DNA of 64,000 bases from Pelagimonas phthalicica (GCF_004364805.1 NZ_SOAP01000001.1:1984001-2048000), one strand, 5' to 3'. Shown: positions 1 to 8,267, counted from the first letter of the stretch. The notes: generated by a model from the letters alone, not told the origin. Made by a program: numbers and translations.

Positions 1-421
1 CAAAGCTGCGCCGATGCGTGAGGGTGTTCGCCCGTTCATAATCCTGCCCTATCGGATGTTTCTCCGATTTTCTCACAACCTAAGCGAATTGACTTTTCAA
101 TGATAGAGGTGAAGTGCATGCGGTTTGAATTGGCTGCAAGGTGTGTGAAATGAACAGCAAAGACTTTCTAAATCATTTTGAAATAGCAGGAAGGGTTGGC
201 GCAGCGGCTCGGCAGCGCGTAGAACAGCACGCCTCTTGAGAAGACCTTGCTAAAATTTGGCTTGACTGCTGAGTACGAGCTGTTTGCCGAGTTTGCGAAA
301 TTCTTGCGATAAACAATTCTACAGGCAGCAGACTTCGGCGTGACTTTGGCCTCAAGTCTGTCATTTCCGGTCGGTTTCCTACGGCCCGCAAGCGTTTTTC
401 TTCAGCGGGACATCAGAATGA

Positions 422-448
422 AACGGCCCGGCTTTGCCGGAAACCGTT
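422..448. other. Hairpin-forming inverted repeat
   Basis: The arms AACGG/CCGTT flank an inner CCGGC/GCCGG pair around a TTT loop. No T-run follows on the + strand, so this is a weak terminator candidate at best. It could end transcription entering from the left or be a leader structure of the downstream operon. Confidence 0.3.
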
Positions 449-750
449 GAGTCCCTATTATAAGTTGCCATATTTGTCTAACATCAACGCTCTTTCGTAT
501 ACCTATTCTGCTTTGATTGGTGTGATGCATGCAAGTTGCTCAAGAAGGCGCTTCATGATGAATGCATGCCCTCTAACTTTTGAGCATGCTGCCTAATGCT
601 TCTAACAACTTCCAAGCTACAAAGTCCTGTCTAAGGGCCTTTTCCTGAACAGTAATTCCACCCGAAACCGCCTGATAGATGTAGGTCTCATAGGCATGTC
701 TGCGACGCGAGCCGATTGGCCATGGTCCCGGCACCCAATCCCAATACCCT

Positions 751-806
751 CAATTGTATGTGCCCGGAACGGTACCGCCATTCGGGTGGATATCGGCAAT
801 AGCGGT
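751..806 (+). promoter_or_regulatory. Candidate operator/promoter shared with luxI
   Basis: This stretch aligns without gaps to 20278-20333 upstream of luxI, with 38 of 56 bases identical by my count. Conserved blocks are CAATTGTRTGTG, a central GGTACC and GGATATYGG. The centre is an 8-bp palindrome, CGGTACCG here and TGGTACCA at luxI, so the flanking base pair changes on both sides and keeps the dyad. This suggests a site for a dimeric regulator. The neighbouring LuxR (19451-20155) is the obvious candidate, but the site does not match a textbook lux box, so the assignment is inferred. Confidence 0.5.
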
Positions 807-878
807 CATTTTCTAAAACAGTCTCATCGACACAACGCTGGCAGAACGAGCCACATAACCGAGATGAGGAGTGACGCA

Positions 879-1703
879 ATGCAGACGATCAACGCCGCCG
901 ACATCCTGCGCCACAAACCGCCGTTCCGATTTGTTGAACAGGTGATTTTGACATCAGAAAATCGGGCTATGGCGCTGGTTCCAGCGAACCCGCCCGCCAC
1001 CAAATGGGCCGCCTGCCCAGAGTTGAGCGTGCTTCCCGTGGAATATGCTGCCCAGGTCATGGGGGTGCTGATCCGGAGCCGATTGGGTGACACATCTGCC
1101 AGCGGCGTTTTGGCAGGCATCACCGAATTTGCTTGGGATTTCATGGCCGAAAGTCTTCAGAGTGTTGAATTGCGGCACAGTGGAACGCGTGGGGCATTTC
1201 ATGACTTCAAGGCTGAATTTCTGAACAGAAATGGCATCGTTTGTGCCCAAATGGCCGGGTTTGTGCATTTGTCACCGGGGGACGGCCATCGCACACCGGT
1301 GCATGTCGACGTGCCCGAAGACGCGCCAATCTATGACGTCACCGACTACCAGCGAGATGGCGACCAGATCATGATGTCGGTTTCCATGCGGTGTGACTGC
1401 CCTGTCTATGCAGGCCACTTTCCAGACGCTCCTTTGACCCCCGGCGTTCTGATTGCCGAAATGATGCTTGAGGCGGCCAGCCATAACCGTCCGGGCATGG
1501 GGCTGCGTCGCCTGAACGACCTTGTCTTTAAATCTCCGCTTCTTCCGGGGGATGTTGCCGAGCTGAAGCTCAAAGAGCACGCCCCCAATCGCTTTTCCGC
1601 CACGCTGTTGCGCGGTGGGAAAAGGCTGGCTCGCGCAAAACTGGAACTCGATCACGTGCCAGCCGCCGCTTCTTCCCTCTCCTCTGACCTCATTTCTTCA
1701 TAA
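879..1703 (+). CDS. Double-hotdog 3-hydroxyacyl-ACP dehydratase (FabZ/FabA-like)
   Basis: First gene of the biosynthetic operon, 274 aa. The start at 879 is preceded by GAGGAG at 866-871; an upstream in-frame ATG at 696 would run through the candidate promoter and is rejected. The C-terminal half (about 150-260) carries the FabZ-type signature GHFPDAPLTPGVLIAE, with His180 and Glu194 in the catalytic positions. The N-terminal half (about 1-135) looks like a second, divergent hotdog without the GHFP motif but with a LPVEYAAQ segment typical of polyene-type dehydratases. The expected reaction is dehydration of 3-hydroxyacyl-ACP to trans-2-enoyl-ACP. The acyl substrate is unknown. Confidence 0.75.
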   Translation: MQTINAADILRHKPPFRFVEQVILTSENRAMALVPANPPATKWAACPELSVLPVEYAAQVMGVLIRSRLGDTSASGVLAGITEFAWDFMAESLQSVELRHSGTRGAFHDFKAEFLNRNGIVCAQMAGFVHLSPGDGHRTPVHVDVPEDAPIYDVTDYQRDGDQIMMSVSMRCDCPVYAGHFPDAPLTPGVLIAEMMLEAASHNRPGMGLRRLNDLVFKSPLLPGDVAELKLKEHAPNRFSATLLRGGKRLARAKLELDHVPAAASSLSSDLISS

Positions 1704-1715
1704 GGAAACCCAACC

Positions 1716-2021
1716 ATGAACACCTCTGCATTTGCTCCTGAAGTTGCCGAAAAGATCCGCAACGTCGTGATCTTTGAAGGCCTCGAACTCGAAGAGCTTG
1801 GCATTGAACTGGAAGAAATCGAACTGGACACGATGCTGTTCGAAGAAACCGGGCTGGATCTGGATTCGGTGGATGCGCTCGAGGTTCTGGCCGGTGTGCA
1901 GCGCGAATTTGGCGTGACCTTCCCGGAAATCGACAGCGATTTCATTGCCTCCAATGCGTCGACCGTCCGCCAACTGGCGACAACCGTGTCTCTGCATCTC
2001 GAAGCAAGCGCCGCCGCCTAA
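1716..2021 (+). CDS. Acyl carrier protein (first of two)
   Basis: A 101-aa acidic protein with the phosphopantetheine attachment motif DSVDALEVL; the modified serine would be Ser51. It is slightly longer than the housekeeping ACP (about 77 aa), with an N-terminal extension of about 15 residues. The start at 1716 follows an AAGGA box. It is expected to carry growing acyl chains as thioesters for the ketosynthases and reductases of this operon after activation by the phosphopantetheinyl transferase at 18699-19421. Its DSVD signature differs from the DSLD of most primary-metabolism ACPs, which supports a dedicated pathway. Confidence 0.88.
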   Translation: MNTSAFAPEVAEKIRNVVIFEGLELEELGIELEEIELDTMLFEETGLDLDSVDALEVLAGVQREFGVTFPEIDSDFIASNASTVRQLATTVSLHLEASAAA

Positions 2022-2056
2022 CGCAATTTGCCACCTTCAATCACGGGACATAGTGA

Positions 2057-2710
2057 ATGATCTTCTTTGAAAACCTCAACCATCCCCTGGCGCGAAGCGT
2101 GGCAGATGCTTGCGCCGCGCAAGGCGACGACATCTTTGATGTCTCGGCCAGCAGCGGTGGCTTGTCCGAAGCCATCGCCGCCAATGGCGCTCCGCGTGCT
2201 CTGGTTCTCACTCCCCCAGAGCGCTGCGAAGCCCAAGCCATGCGCGACGCTTTTTACGACCCAGCCAAGGCGCTGGAATTCGGAAAACAGGTTCATGCAG
2301 ATGCGATGCAGTTCCTGATCAACTGTCGTCTGGCCACGCAGGCCATGATGACGGAAAAAACGGGTCACGTCTTGTTCCTGGGCATTGATGATGTGGCTGC
2401 GCGGCTGGTTGGCCTGCCGGAAAACCCGATTGCCAATCAGTTGCGGGTGTCGGCCTTGAAATCCTTGGCCAAGGAATATGGCCGCATGGGCATCAAATAC
2501 AACGCCATCCTGTCCCAGCCGTCCAAGGAAACGGTTGATCCGAAAACATGGCGTAGCCAACGCGACCAGCTCAAGGTCTATACGATGCGTTTCTCCCCCA
2601 ATGAGACCCGCGAATATGCCGATTTCTGCGCGCAGGCCGTGCAAGGGTCGCTGCCGCTGAATGGTGGTCTGCTGTGCCTGGGCAAAGGTGTGATGGAGAT
2701 GGCGGCATGA
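2057..2710 (+). CDS. Degenerate short-chain dehydrogenase-like protein
   Basis: A 217-aa protein whose length and C-terminal pattern suggest an SDR/FabG-type Rossmann fold. It lacks the N-terminal TGxxxGIG cofactor motif, the NNAG motif and the YxxxK catalytic pair. The segment NPIANQLRVSALKSLAKEYG corresponds to the active-site helix, with the Tyr and Lys positions lost. Its stop overlaps the start of an intact FabG-like gene (ATGA), so the two are translationally coupled. A structural partner or scaffold of that reductase is plausible. I infer that it is catalytically inactive; a different function cannot be excluded. Confidence 0.6.
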   Translation: MIFFENLNHPLARSVADACAAQGDDIFDVSASSGGLSEAIAANGAPRALVLTPPERCEAQAMRDAFYDPAKALEFGKQVHADAMQFLINCRLATQAMMTEKTGHVLFLGIDDVAARLVGLPENPIANQLRVSALKSLAKEYGRMGIKYNAILSQPSKETVDPKTWRSQRDQLKVYTMRFSPNETREYADFCAQAVQGSLPLNGGLLCLGKGVMEMAA

Positions 2711-3459
2711 GCTATTCAAAGATCGCTTTGATCACTGGGGCGACCCGCGGCATTGGCCGTGCCATCGCCCATAAATATGCTGATGAGGGGTGCCGCCTTG
2801 TGGTGGTCTATCGCTCGAACCAGCAAACCGCTGATGAAACCAAGGCCGAGCTTGAGGCAAAAGGTGCCGAAGTCTTGATGCTGCAGGCGGATCTGTCTGA
2901 TGCCGAGGCCTGCGCCCGTGTCGTTGCTGCGGCCAAGGACCGGTTCGGTGGGATTGATACGCTGATCAACAATGCTGGCGGAGCCTATGACGGTGCCTTT
3001 GCGGCGATGAACCCTGAGGAATATGCCGGTCTGATTCAGTGCAATCTGGTTGCTCCGATGTTGTTGACCATCGCCGCCAAAGACGAGCTGATCGCCTCGG
3101 CCAAGGCTGGACGTGGCGGTGAAGTCGTGATGATGGCGTCGATGGCAGGTGTCACCGGCAAAGAGGGGCAGGTGCCCTATTCCACCACCAAGGGCGGATT
3201 GATGGGGGCGACCCGTTTGCTGGCCCGCGAATTGGGGCCTGAGGGTGTGCGTGTGAACGCCCTGGCTCCGGGCTTTATCCGCACCGAAATGGTCGAAATC
3301 CTCGAACCAAAAATGTACGAGCATGTGCTGTCTGCCTCGGCCTCTCCGCGCATGGGTGAACCGTATGAAGTGGCGGATGCCGCGTGGTTCCTGGGCTCTT
3401 CCAACTCTTCTTACCTGAATGGCGTCATCCAACGGATTGACGGCGGGTTCCTGCGCTAA
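2707..3459 (+). CDS. 3-oxoacyl-ACP reductase (FabG-like SDR), first copy
   Basis: A 250-aa classical SDR with TGATRGIG (residues 10-17) for NADPH binding, NNAGG (88-92) and the catalytic set Ser145, Tyr158, Lys162. The start at 2707 overlaps the stop of the preceding gene by ATGA; an earlier in-frame ATG at 2674 would lie inside that gene. The expected reaction is NADPH-dependent reduction of 3-oxoacyl-ACP to 3-hydroxyacyl-ACP after each condensation. A second reductase (6233-6979) is in the same operon, so the two may act on different chain lengths or on the products of the two ketosynthase systems. Confidence 0.85.
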   Translation: MSYSKIALITGATRGIGRAIAHKYADEGCRLVVVYRSNQQTADETKAELEAKGAEVLMLQADLSDAEACARVVAAAKDRFGGIDTLINNAGGAYDGAFAAMNPEEYAGLIQCNLVAPMLLTIAAKDELIASAKAGRGGEVVMMASMAGVTGKEGQVPYSTTKGGLMGATRLLARELGPEGVRVNALAPGFIRTEMVEILEPKMYEHVLSASASPRMGEPYEVADAAWFLGSSNSSYLNGVIQRIDGGFLR

Positions 3460-3468
3460 AGGGTTATC

Positions 3469-5781
3469 ATGAAACACATTTCTACGGCTTATGAGGCTGC
3501 GCCCGTGGTGCGCGGCATGGGTGTCTATTGCCCGCTGGGGACCAATTGCACCGAATTGGAAACGGCGCTGCTGGAACAGCGCGACAGTATTGGAACAGTG
3601 ACCAGCTTTGACGCGTCACGCTTTTTGTCAGATCAGGCCTCGGCCTTTGGCAAGGATGTCGAGATTGATCTGGAGGCAGGCGAAGCGGATTGGATGGACC
3701 GGGCGACCCTGTTCACCATCGCCGCCTATCGTGAAGCGTTGGAACAATCCGGTCTGAACCTGAGCGAGGTTGATCCGGGCCGGATCGCGGTCTGCCTTGG
3801 CTCTTCGCATTCGGGCCTGGTGCGCACCGAAGACGTGGCGCGCGGCGTGATCGACGATGCCATCGACACAATGGACCCCAAGGTCATCTCGGCCACGCTG
3901 GTATCCCACTGCACCGCAGTGATCAAACGCCTGTCCGGTGCACGGGGTCGGGTGCTGACAATCTCCTCGGCCTGCGCCAGCTCGAATTCAGCCATCGGCG
4001 TTGCAGCGGATATGATCCGCAAAGGCGAGGCTGATGTAGTGATTGCTGGCGGGGCTGATACGGTTTCGCTGTCGGTCATGGCGGGTTTCAACGCCTTGCG
4101 GGCGCTGGCCGCGGAAAAATCCGCTCCCTTTGGGCAAGATATCGGCCTGTCCATTGGCGAAGGGGCCGGGATTGTGATCCTGACGCGGGGCGACATGCCG
4201 GGCGCACAAGATCACGGTCGCATCCTGGGATATGGGTTGTCAGGTGATGCACACCACGCGACAGCCCCCGATCAAGACGGTGCAGGGGCGGCAAATGCCA
4301 TTGTTGCTGCTCTGAAGGATGCCGCGGTCGAGGCTGCCGAGGTCGGCTATGTCAACGCCCATGGCACCGGGACTGAGGCCAATGATGGTGCTGAAAGCCG
4401 CGCCATTGCCAAGCTCTTCGGGGACAGCGTGCCAGTCAGCTCGACCAAGGGGTATTACGGGCACACGCTGGGTGCTTCCGGTGTGATCGAAACGATTTCC
4501 TCGATCCTGATGGCCAAACACGGCAAGGCCCCGGCCAATCTGCGTATCGAAACACTGCGCGATGGTGTCGAGCCGCTGAATTTTGCCAAATCGGACAGCG
4601 CCGCCGGGCCGGATACGACCCTGCTGGTGAACAATTTTGGCTTTGGTGGCAATAACTCTTCGCTCTTGGTCCGGGTCGGCCATGAGGCTGCCGAAAGCGT
4701 GCTGCCCGCGTCCAATGTCGACGAGATCGTGATCACCGGTGCCGGAGCCTGTAGCGCTGCCGGTTTGGGCCGTGAGGTGTTTGAAAGAACCTTGCTGACC
4801 AATGAGCCAATTGCCGAAACTGGTGCCAGCGGGTTTGCAACGGCCAAGGTCGGGCCGCTCAAATTCAAAACCCCGGATCTGAAACCATTTGCCCGCACCT
4901 CGCCCACAACCAAGCACGCCTTGGTCGCGTTGAAAGAGGCGATGGGTGACGACGCTGAGATCTATGCAGAAAACCAGCGCTCTGGCCTGATCGGTGGTGC
5001 GGTTTTCGGGGCGCAGAAACCAACCGAGAAATTCATGGAATCGGTGTTTCAGGGCGATCCGGCTTTGGCCAACGCCCACTATTTCCCGATGATCACCATG
5101 AATGCCACGGGCGGTGCGACCTCTCTGGCTTATCAGATCAAAGGCTATACCACGACCGTGTGCGGATCGGCGGCGGCTTTGGCCTATGCGGCGGATCTGG
5201 CGGCTGTGGATCGTCAGGATCGGGTGGCTGTTGTCGCCGGTGATGAAATGACCGAGCGGTTGGAGCGCATCTATCACCGCACCGGCGTTGTGTCGCATCC
5301 AGAGGCTCCGCGCGCAGGTCGCGCTGACGCGTTGGGTGAATTTGGCGGGGCCATCACTTTGGAACGGCGCGGGGCGGCCGAGGCACGTGGCGCTCAGGTT
5401 CTTGCACGCCTGAAAGGGTGGGCGACCCGCCAGGATCCAGTCGACTTGTCGGTCGAAAAATCTGGTGAAGCGCTGATCCGCGCACAAAAGGCAGCATTGG
5501 AACAGGCGGGCAAATCGGCTGACCAAATCACCCGCATCGTGCTGCTGGACAAGGGGTTGGCTCCGACGGCCCGTGCAACGGCGAATGCCTTGAAAGCGAC
5601 CTTTGGCGCTGACGTGCCCCCGGCGATCCGCCCGGCGGATGTCTTTGGCTATGCGCCGTCATCCGGGCCACTGATGACCGTCATCGCCGGTCTCTTGCCT
5701 GAAAAGGGCGTCACTCTGGCCACGGGCTATGATGTGATCGGCGAGGCCTTTGCCTTTGTTCTGGAAGGCGGTGCCGCATGA
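3469..5781 (+). CDS. Fused ketosynthase-chain length factor (KS-CLF) protein
   Basis: A 770-aa protein made of two thiolase-fold ketosynthase domains. Domain 1 (about 10-405) is a complete FabF-type KS with Cys169 in SSACASSNS, His298 in NAHGTGTE and His332 in YYGHTLGAS. Domain 2 (about 418-770) keeps a cysteine (Cys565, in VCGSAAAL) but has no HGTGT or GHTLG equivalents, as in chain length factors (KS-beta) of type II polyketide and aryl-polyene systems. The two subunits, normally separate, are joined here. Expected role: decarboxylative condensation of malonyl-ACP with acyl-ACP, domain 2 shaping the acyl tunnel. Its stop overlaps the next start (ATGA). Confidence 0.85.
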   Translation: MKHISTAYEAAPVVRGMGVYCPLGTNCTELETALLEQRDSIGTVTSFDASRFLSDQASAFGKDVEIDLEAGEADWMDRATLFTIAAYREALEQSGLNLSEVDPGRIAVCLGSSHSGLVRTEDVARGVIDDAIDTMDPKVISATLVSHCTAVIKRLSGARGRVLTISSACASSNSAIGVAADMIRKGEADVVIAGGADTVSLSVMAGFNALRALAAEKSAPFGQDIGLSIGEGAGIVILTRGDMPGAQDHGRILGYGLSGDAHHATAPDQDGAGAANAIVAALKDAAVEAAEVGYVNAHGTGTEANDGAESRAIAKLFGDSVPVSSTKGYYGHTLGASGVIETISSILMAKHGKAPANLRIETLRDGVEPLNFAKSDSAAGPDTTLLVNNFGFGGNNSSLLVRVGHEAAESVLPASNVDEIVITGAGACSAAGLGREVFERTLLTNEPIAETGASGFATAKVGPLKFKTPDLKPFARTSPTTKHALVALKEAMGDDAEIYAENQRSGLIGGAVFGAQKPTEKFMESVFQGDPALANAHYFPMITMNATGGATSLAYQIKGYTTTVCGSAAALAYAADLAAVDRQDRVAVVAGDEMTERLERIYHRTGVVSHPEAPRAGRADALGEFGGAITLERRGAAEARGAQVLARLKGWATRQDPVDLSVEKSGEALIRAQKAALEQAGKSADQITRIVLLDKGLAPTARATANALKATFGADVPPAIRPADVFGYAPSSGPLMTVIAGLLPEKGVTLATGYDVIGEAFAFVLEGGAA

Positions 5782-6236
5782 CGATCGTTGCACGCAACGC
5801 CTTTCCGGTCACCCAATATCGCGTGATTTTCGGCGATACGGATGCGGGGGGGATTGTTTATCATCCCCGCTACCTGGAGCTGGCCGAACGGGGCCGGAAC
5901 GAGATCATGCGCCATTTGGGGCTGGATGTCGGGCATCTCTTTGCCAAGGAAAACTACGGTCTCGCCCTGCGCAGTTGTGAGATGAAGTTCCACACGCCGG
6001 CGCTGTTTGACGATCTGCTGACCATCCAATCGAGCCTGGGCAAGCTGAAGGCCGCCAGCTCGACCTGGATCACCAAGATCAAACGAGGCCCGGTCGAGAT
6101 CTGCACCGTCACCGCCGAAATCATCTGCATGGATCGGATCAGGCATCAGCCCGCTTTGTTCCCTGCCCATGTCATGGCTGCCTTTCAGGCGGCTGACACC
6201 ATCAAAACCAACCCCGTCGCAGAGGTGACATCATGA
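5778..6236 (+). CDS. Hotdog acyl-thioesterase (4HBT/YbgC type)
   Basis: A 152-aa single hotdog-fold protein. The segment GDTDAGGIVYHPRYLELAER is the hallmark of the 4-hydroxybenzoyl-CoA/YbgC thioesterase family, with Asp22 as the catalytic acid. It overlaps both neighbours by 4 bp. In this operon it could release the finished chain from ACP, or act as an editing enzyme that clears stalled ACPs. A similar thioesterase is a standard part of aryl-polyene operons. Substrate specificity cannot be read from the sequence. It is distinct from the thioesterase at 42865-43272. Confidence 0.8.
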   Translation: MTIVARNAFPVTQYRVIFGDTDAGGIVYHPRYLELAERGRNEIMRHLGLDVGHLFAKENYGLALRSCEMKFHTPALFDDLLTIQSSLGKLKAASSTWITKIKRGPVEICTVTAEIICMDRIRHQPALFPAHVMAAFQAADTIKTNPVAEVTS

Positions 6237-6979
6237 AATTGCTGGAAGGAAAAACCGCCCTGGTGACCGGGGCGTCGCGCGGAATTGGTCGCGCGGTCGC
6301 GGTCGAGTTTGCCAAACAAGGGGCAAATCTGGTCGTGAACGCCTCGCGCGCGTCGGCGGAAATGGATGAAACGGTTGAGCTGATCAAAGACGCTGGTGCG
6401 CAGGTCATCACCTCAATCGGGTCCGTCGATCAAGAAGAGAGTGCCCGCGCCATGGTGGGGGCCGCGGTCGAGACTTTTGGCAGTCTCGACATTCTGGTCA
6501 ACAACGCTGGCATCACCCGCGACAAACCCTTGATGATGATGAAGGAAGAGGATTTCGACGACGTCATCTCGGTCAACCTGCGCGGCACGTATCAATGTTC
6601 CCGCGAAGCGGCGCGGCAGATGATGAAGCAACGCTCGGGCCGCATCATTCAGGTCAGCTCGATCTCGGCCCTGTCCGGGCGTCCGGGGCAGTGCAACTAT
6701 GCAGCTTCCAAATCCGCGCTGGTCGGCTTTACCAAATCCCTGGCGCGTGAATTGGGCAAATTCAACGTTCTGGTCAACGCGCTTTATGTCGGCGTGATCG
6801 ACACCGATTTGACCAAGAAAATGCCCGCAGCGGCAAAGAAAACCATCACGGCCAATATTCCCTTGGGCCGTGTTGGCACACCGGAAGAAGTCGCAGGTCC
6901 CTGCGTCTTCCTCGGCTCGGACCTGTCCACATTCGTGAACGGCACAACCATCAACATCTCTGGCGGAGGCTATGTATGA
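6233..6979 (+). CDS. 3-oxoacyl-ACP reductase (FabG-like SDR), second copy
   Basis: A 248-aa SDR with TGASRGIGRA (12-21), NNAG (90-93), a catalytic serine at 142 or 143, Tyr156 and Lys160. It starts within the stop of the thioesterase (ATGA) and its own stop overlaps the next ACP start, so it is tightly coupled to the second ACP. Family knowledge points to NADPH-dependent reduction of beta-ketoacyl-ACP. It diverges clearly from the first copy at 2707-3459, so the pair is unlikely to be a recent duplication and probably divides the work between two elongation steps or chain types. Confidence 0.85.
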   Translation: MKLLEGKTALVTGASRGIGRAVAVEFAKQGANLVVNASRASAEMDETVELIKDAGAQVITSIGSVDQEESARAMVGAAVETFGSLDILVNNAGITRDKPLMMMKEEDFDDVISVNLRGTYQCSREAARQMMKQRSGRIIQVSSISALSGRPGQCNYAASKSALVGFTKSLARELGKFNVLVNALYVGVIDTDLTKKMPAAAKKTITANIPLGRVGTPEEVAGPCVFLGSDLSTFVNGTTINISGGGYV

Positions 6980-7284
6980 CCCCCTTGACCCTTGAACAGG
7001 CGCGCGCGCAAGCATCCGCGCGTCAGGAAACCACCCTGAAACTCAAAGAGGCGCTGATTGACTGTCTCGCGCTGGAAAAAGAACCGGCGGATATCCCCGA
7101 TGATTGCCTGCTGTTTGGCGTCGGTCTGGGTTTGGACAGCGTCGATGCACTGGAAATCGTTGTGGCTATCGAAAGCGAATTCGGCCTGCGGGTCGAAGAC
7201 GAACACATGAAGGAAATCCGTTCCATCAACTCCATCGTCGATCTGGTGATCTCGGGCGGTGAACTGCAAGCAGAGGTGGCGTAA
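6976..7284 (+). CDS. Acyl carrier protein (second of two)
   Basis: A 102-aa protein with the motif GLGLDSVDALEIV; Ser55 is the phosphopantetheine site. As in the first ACP, the motif is DSVD and there is an N-terminal extension relative to primary ACPs. The start overlaps the preceding reductase stop, and the next gene begins directly after the TAA. Two ACPs in one operon are typical of aryl-polyene and related type II systems, where one may prime and the other elongate. That division of labour is inferred here. Confidence 0.87.
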   Translation: MTPLTLEQARAQASARQETTLKLKEALIDCLALEKEPADIPDDCLLFGVGLGLDSVDALEIVVAIESEFGLRVEDEHMKEIRSINSIVDLVISGGELQAEVA

Positions 7285-8265
7285 ATGTCCGTAGCTTATG
7301 ATAAAATCCGTAACCGTGCTGGTCTGGTCGACCTGGAAAACTGGGTGCGTTTCGAAGTGACCGGCTCTGACGCTGTGGATGCGCTGGACAGTGTTGTCGG
7401 CGGCAATGTGCTGGACCTGTTCGAAGGCAAGGCCATGAACACTCTGATCCCGTCGCTGGATGGCGGCGTGCAGGCGATCCTTTGGCTGATTGCGACTGAA
7501 ACCGGTTTCCTGGTGGTCGCAGAACCAGAAGAGGCCGCGCCAGTGGCTGAGGTGCTGGGCGAACTGGCAGAGAGCTTTGACATCGCCGTCACCAATCAGG
7601 CTGACACTCAGTTCCACATGGTTTTGACCGGCCCCGAAGCCGAGGCCATGGCCGAAGCGGCGCTGGGTGATGACATCCCGTCCATCGCTTTCCTGAACGC
7701 TTTTGATTTGCCTTCTGGTGTGACAGCGGCGCGGATCGGGTTCTTTGGCGAATATGAATTGCACCTGTTTGGCGCAAGCGAGGCCAAGGCCGAGACGATG
7801 GCGGCCCTGACCGCTGAAGGTGGCGAGGAAATCATCACCGATCAAAGCGCCTTTCCGGTCATGATGGCCGAAATGCGAATCCTGAATCGCGCACGCGACA
7901 TCGCCGACGAAGCTTCGGTCTTTGACGCTGGCCTGCAATGGATGATCGATTTCCAAAAGGACAATCTGCGCGGGGCGGATGCTTTGAATGCGCGTCGTGA
8001 CGAAGCCAGCCGCAGTTGCGTGCTGATGGTTGTTGACGGCGATGCCGCCACGGGTGCCTTGGACGTTGACGGAGAAACTGTCGGCGAGATCCGGTCTGCC
8101 TATGCCTCTGAGACGCTAGGCAAGACCGTCGCACTGGCCTATATCGACGCGGACCTTGCGGTGCCTGGTCTGGTTCTGGGCAGCTCGTTCGGCGTGGCGG
8201 AAACTGTGTCGGCCCCGGCCTTCTTGTCGAAATCGGTCACCAACGCATTGGGTCAGGCGGCCTGA
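7285..8265 (+). CDS. GcvT-like (aminomethyltransferase/folate-binding fold) protein
   Basis: A 326-aa protein that resembles the T-protein of glycine cleavage and related folate-binding enzymes. The N-terminal segment NRAGLVDLENWVRFEVTGSD matches the pattern in which GcvT, DmdA and sarcosine oxidase domains begin, and the C-terminal part has a GcvT-like beta-barrel with VGEIRSAYAS. No gcvH, gcvP or lpd is nearby, so glycine cleavage is unlikely. In this acyl-ACP operon it might transfer a one-carbon unit from tetrahydrofolate or act as a scaffold. Its function is unknown and, with its placement between an ACP and an acyltransferase, it is one of the odd parts of the cluster. Confidence 0.65.
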   Translation: MSVAYDKIRNRAGLVDLENWVRFEVTGSDAVDALDSVVGGNVLDLFEGKAMNTLIPSLDGGVQAILWLIATETGFLVVAEPEEAAPVAEVLGELAESFDIAVTNQADTQFHMVLTGPEAEAMAEAALGDDIPSIAFLNAFDLPSGVTAARIGFFGEYELHLFGASEAKAETMAALTAEGGEEIITDQSAFPVMMAEMRILNRARDIADEASVFDAGLQWMIDFQKDNLRGADALNARRDEASRSCVLMVVDGDAATGALDVDGETVGEIRSAYASETLGKTVALAYIDADLAVPGLVLGSSFGVAETVSAPAFLSKSVTNALGQAA

Positions 8266-8267
8266 TC

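Larger units (their letters stand above)
1..878. other. Long non-coding leader region upstream of the biosynthetic operon
   Basis: No convincing gene is seen in these bases on either strand. The contents worth noting are a short open frame at 150-239 (29 codons) followed in another frame by about 22 sense codons up to a stop near 305, an inverted repeat at 422-448, two copies of ATGCATGC at 525-532 and 562-569, and a stretch at 751-806 that resembles the region upstream of luxI. The main operon begins at 879 after a good ribosome binding site. The 5' leader is unusually long compared with the rest of the window, which fits a regulated promoter region. Confidence 0.6.

Noticed and set aside
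525-569. Two ATGCATGC copies as a regulatory repeat
   Set aside because: The copies are short, the flanks do not match, and no copy occurs near luxI or other cluster genes that I noticed.
696-878. Upstream start for the first operon gene
   Set aside because: The extra 61 residues do not resemble the family, cross the conserved regulatory element, and the ATG at 879 has a proper GAGGAG.
7285-8265. A true glycine cleavage T-protein
   Set aside because: No gcvH, gcvP or lpd gene is near and the gene is embedded in an acyl-ACP operon.
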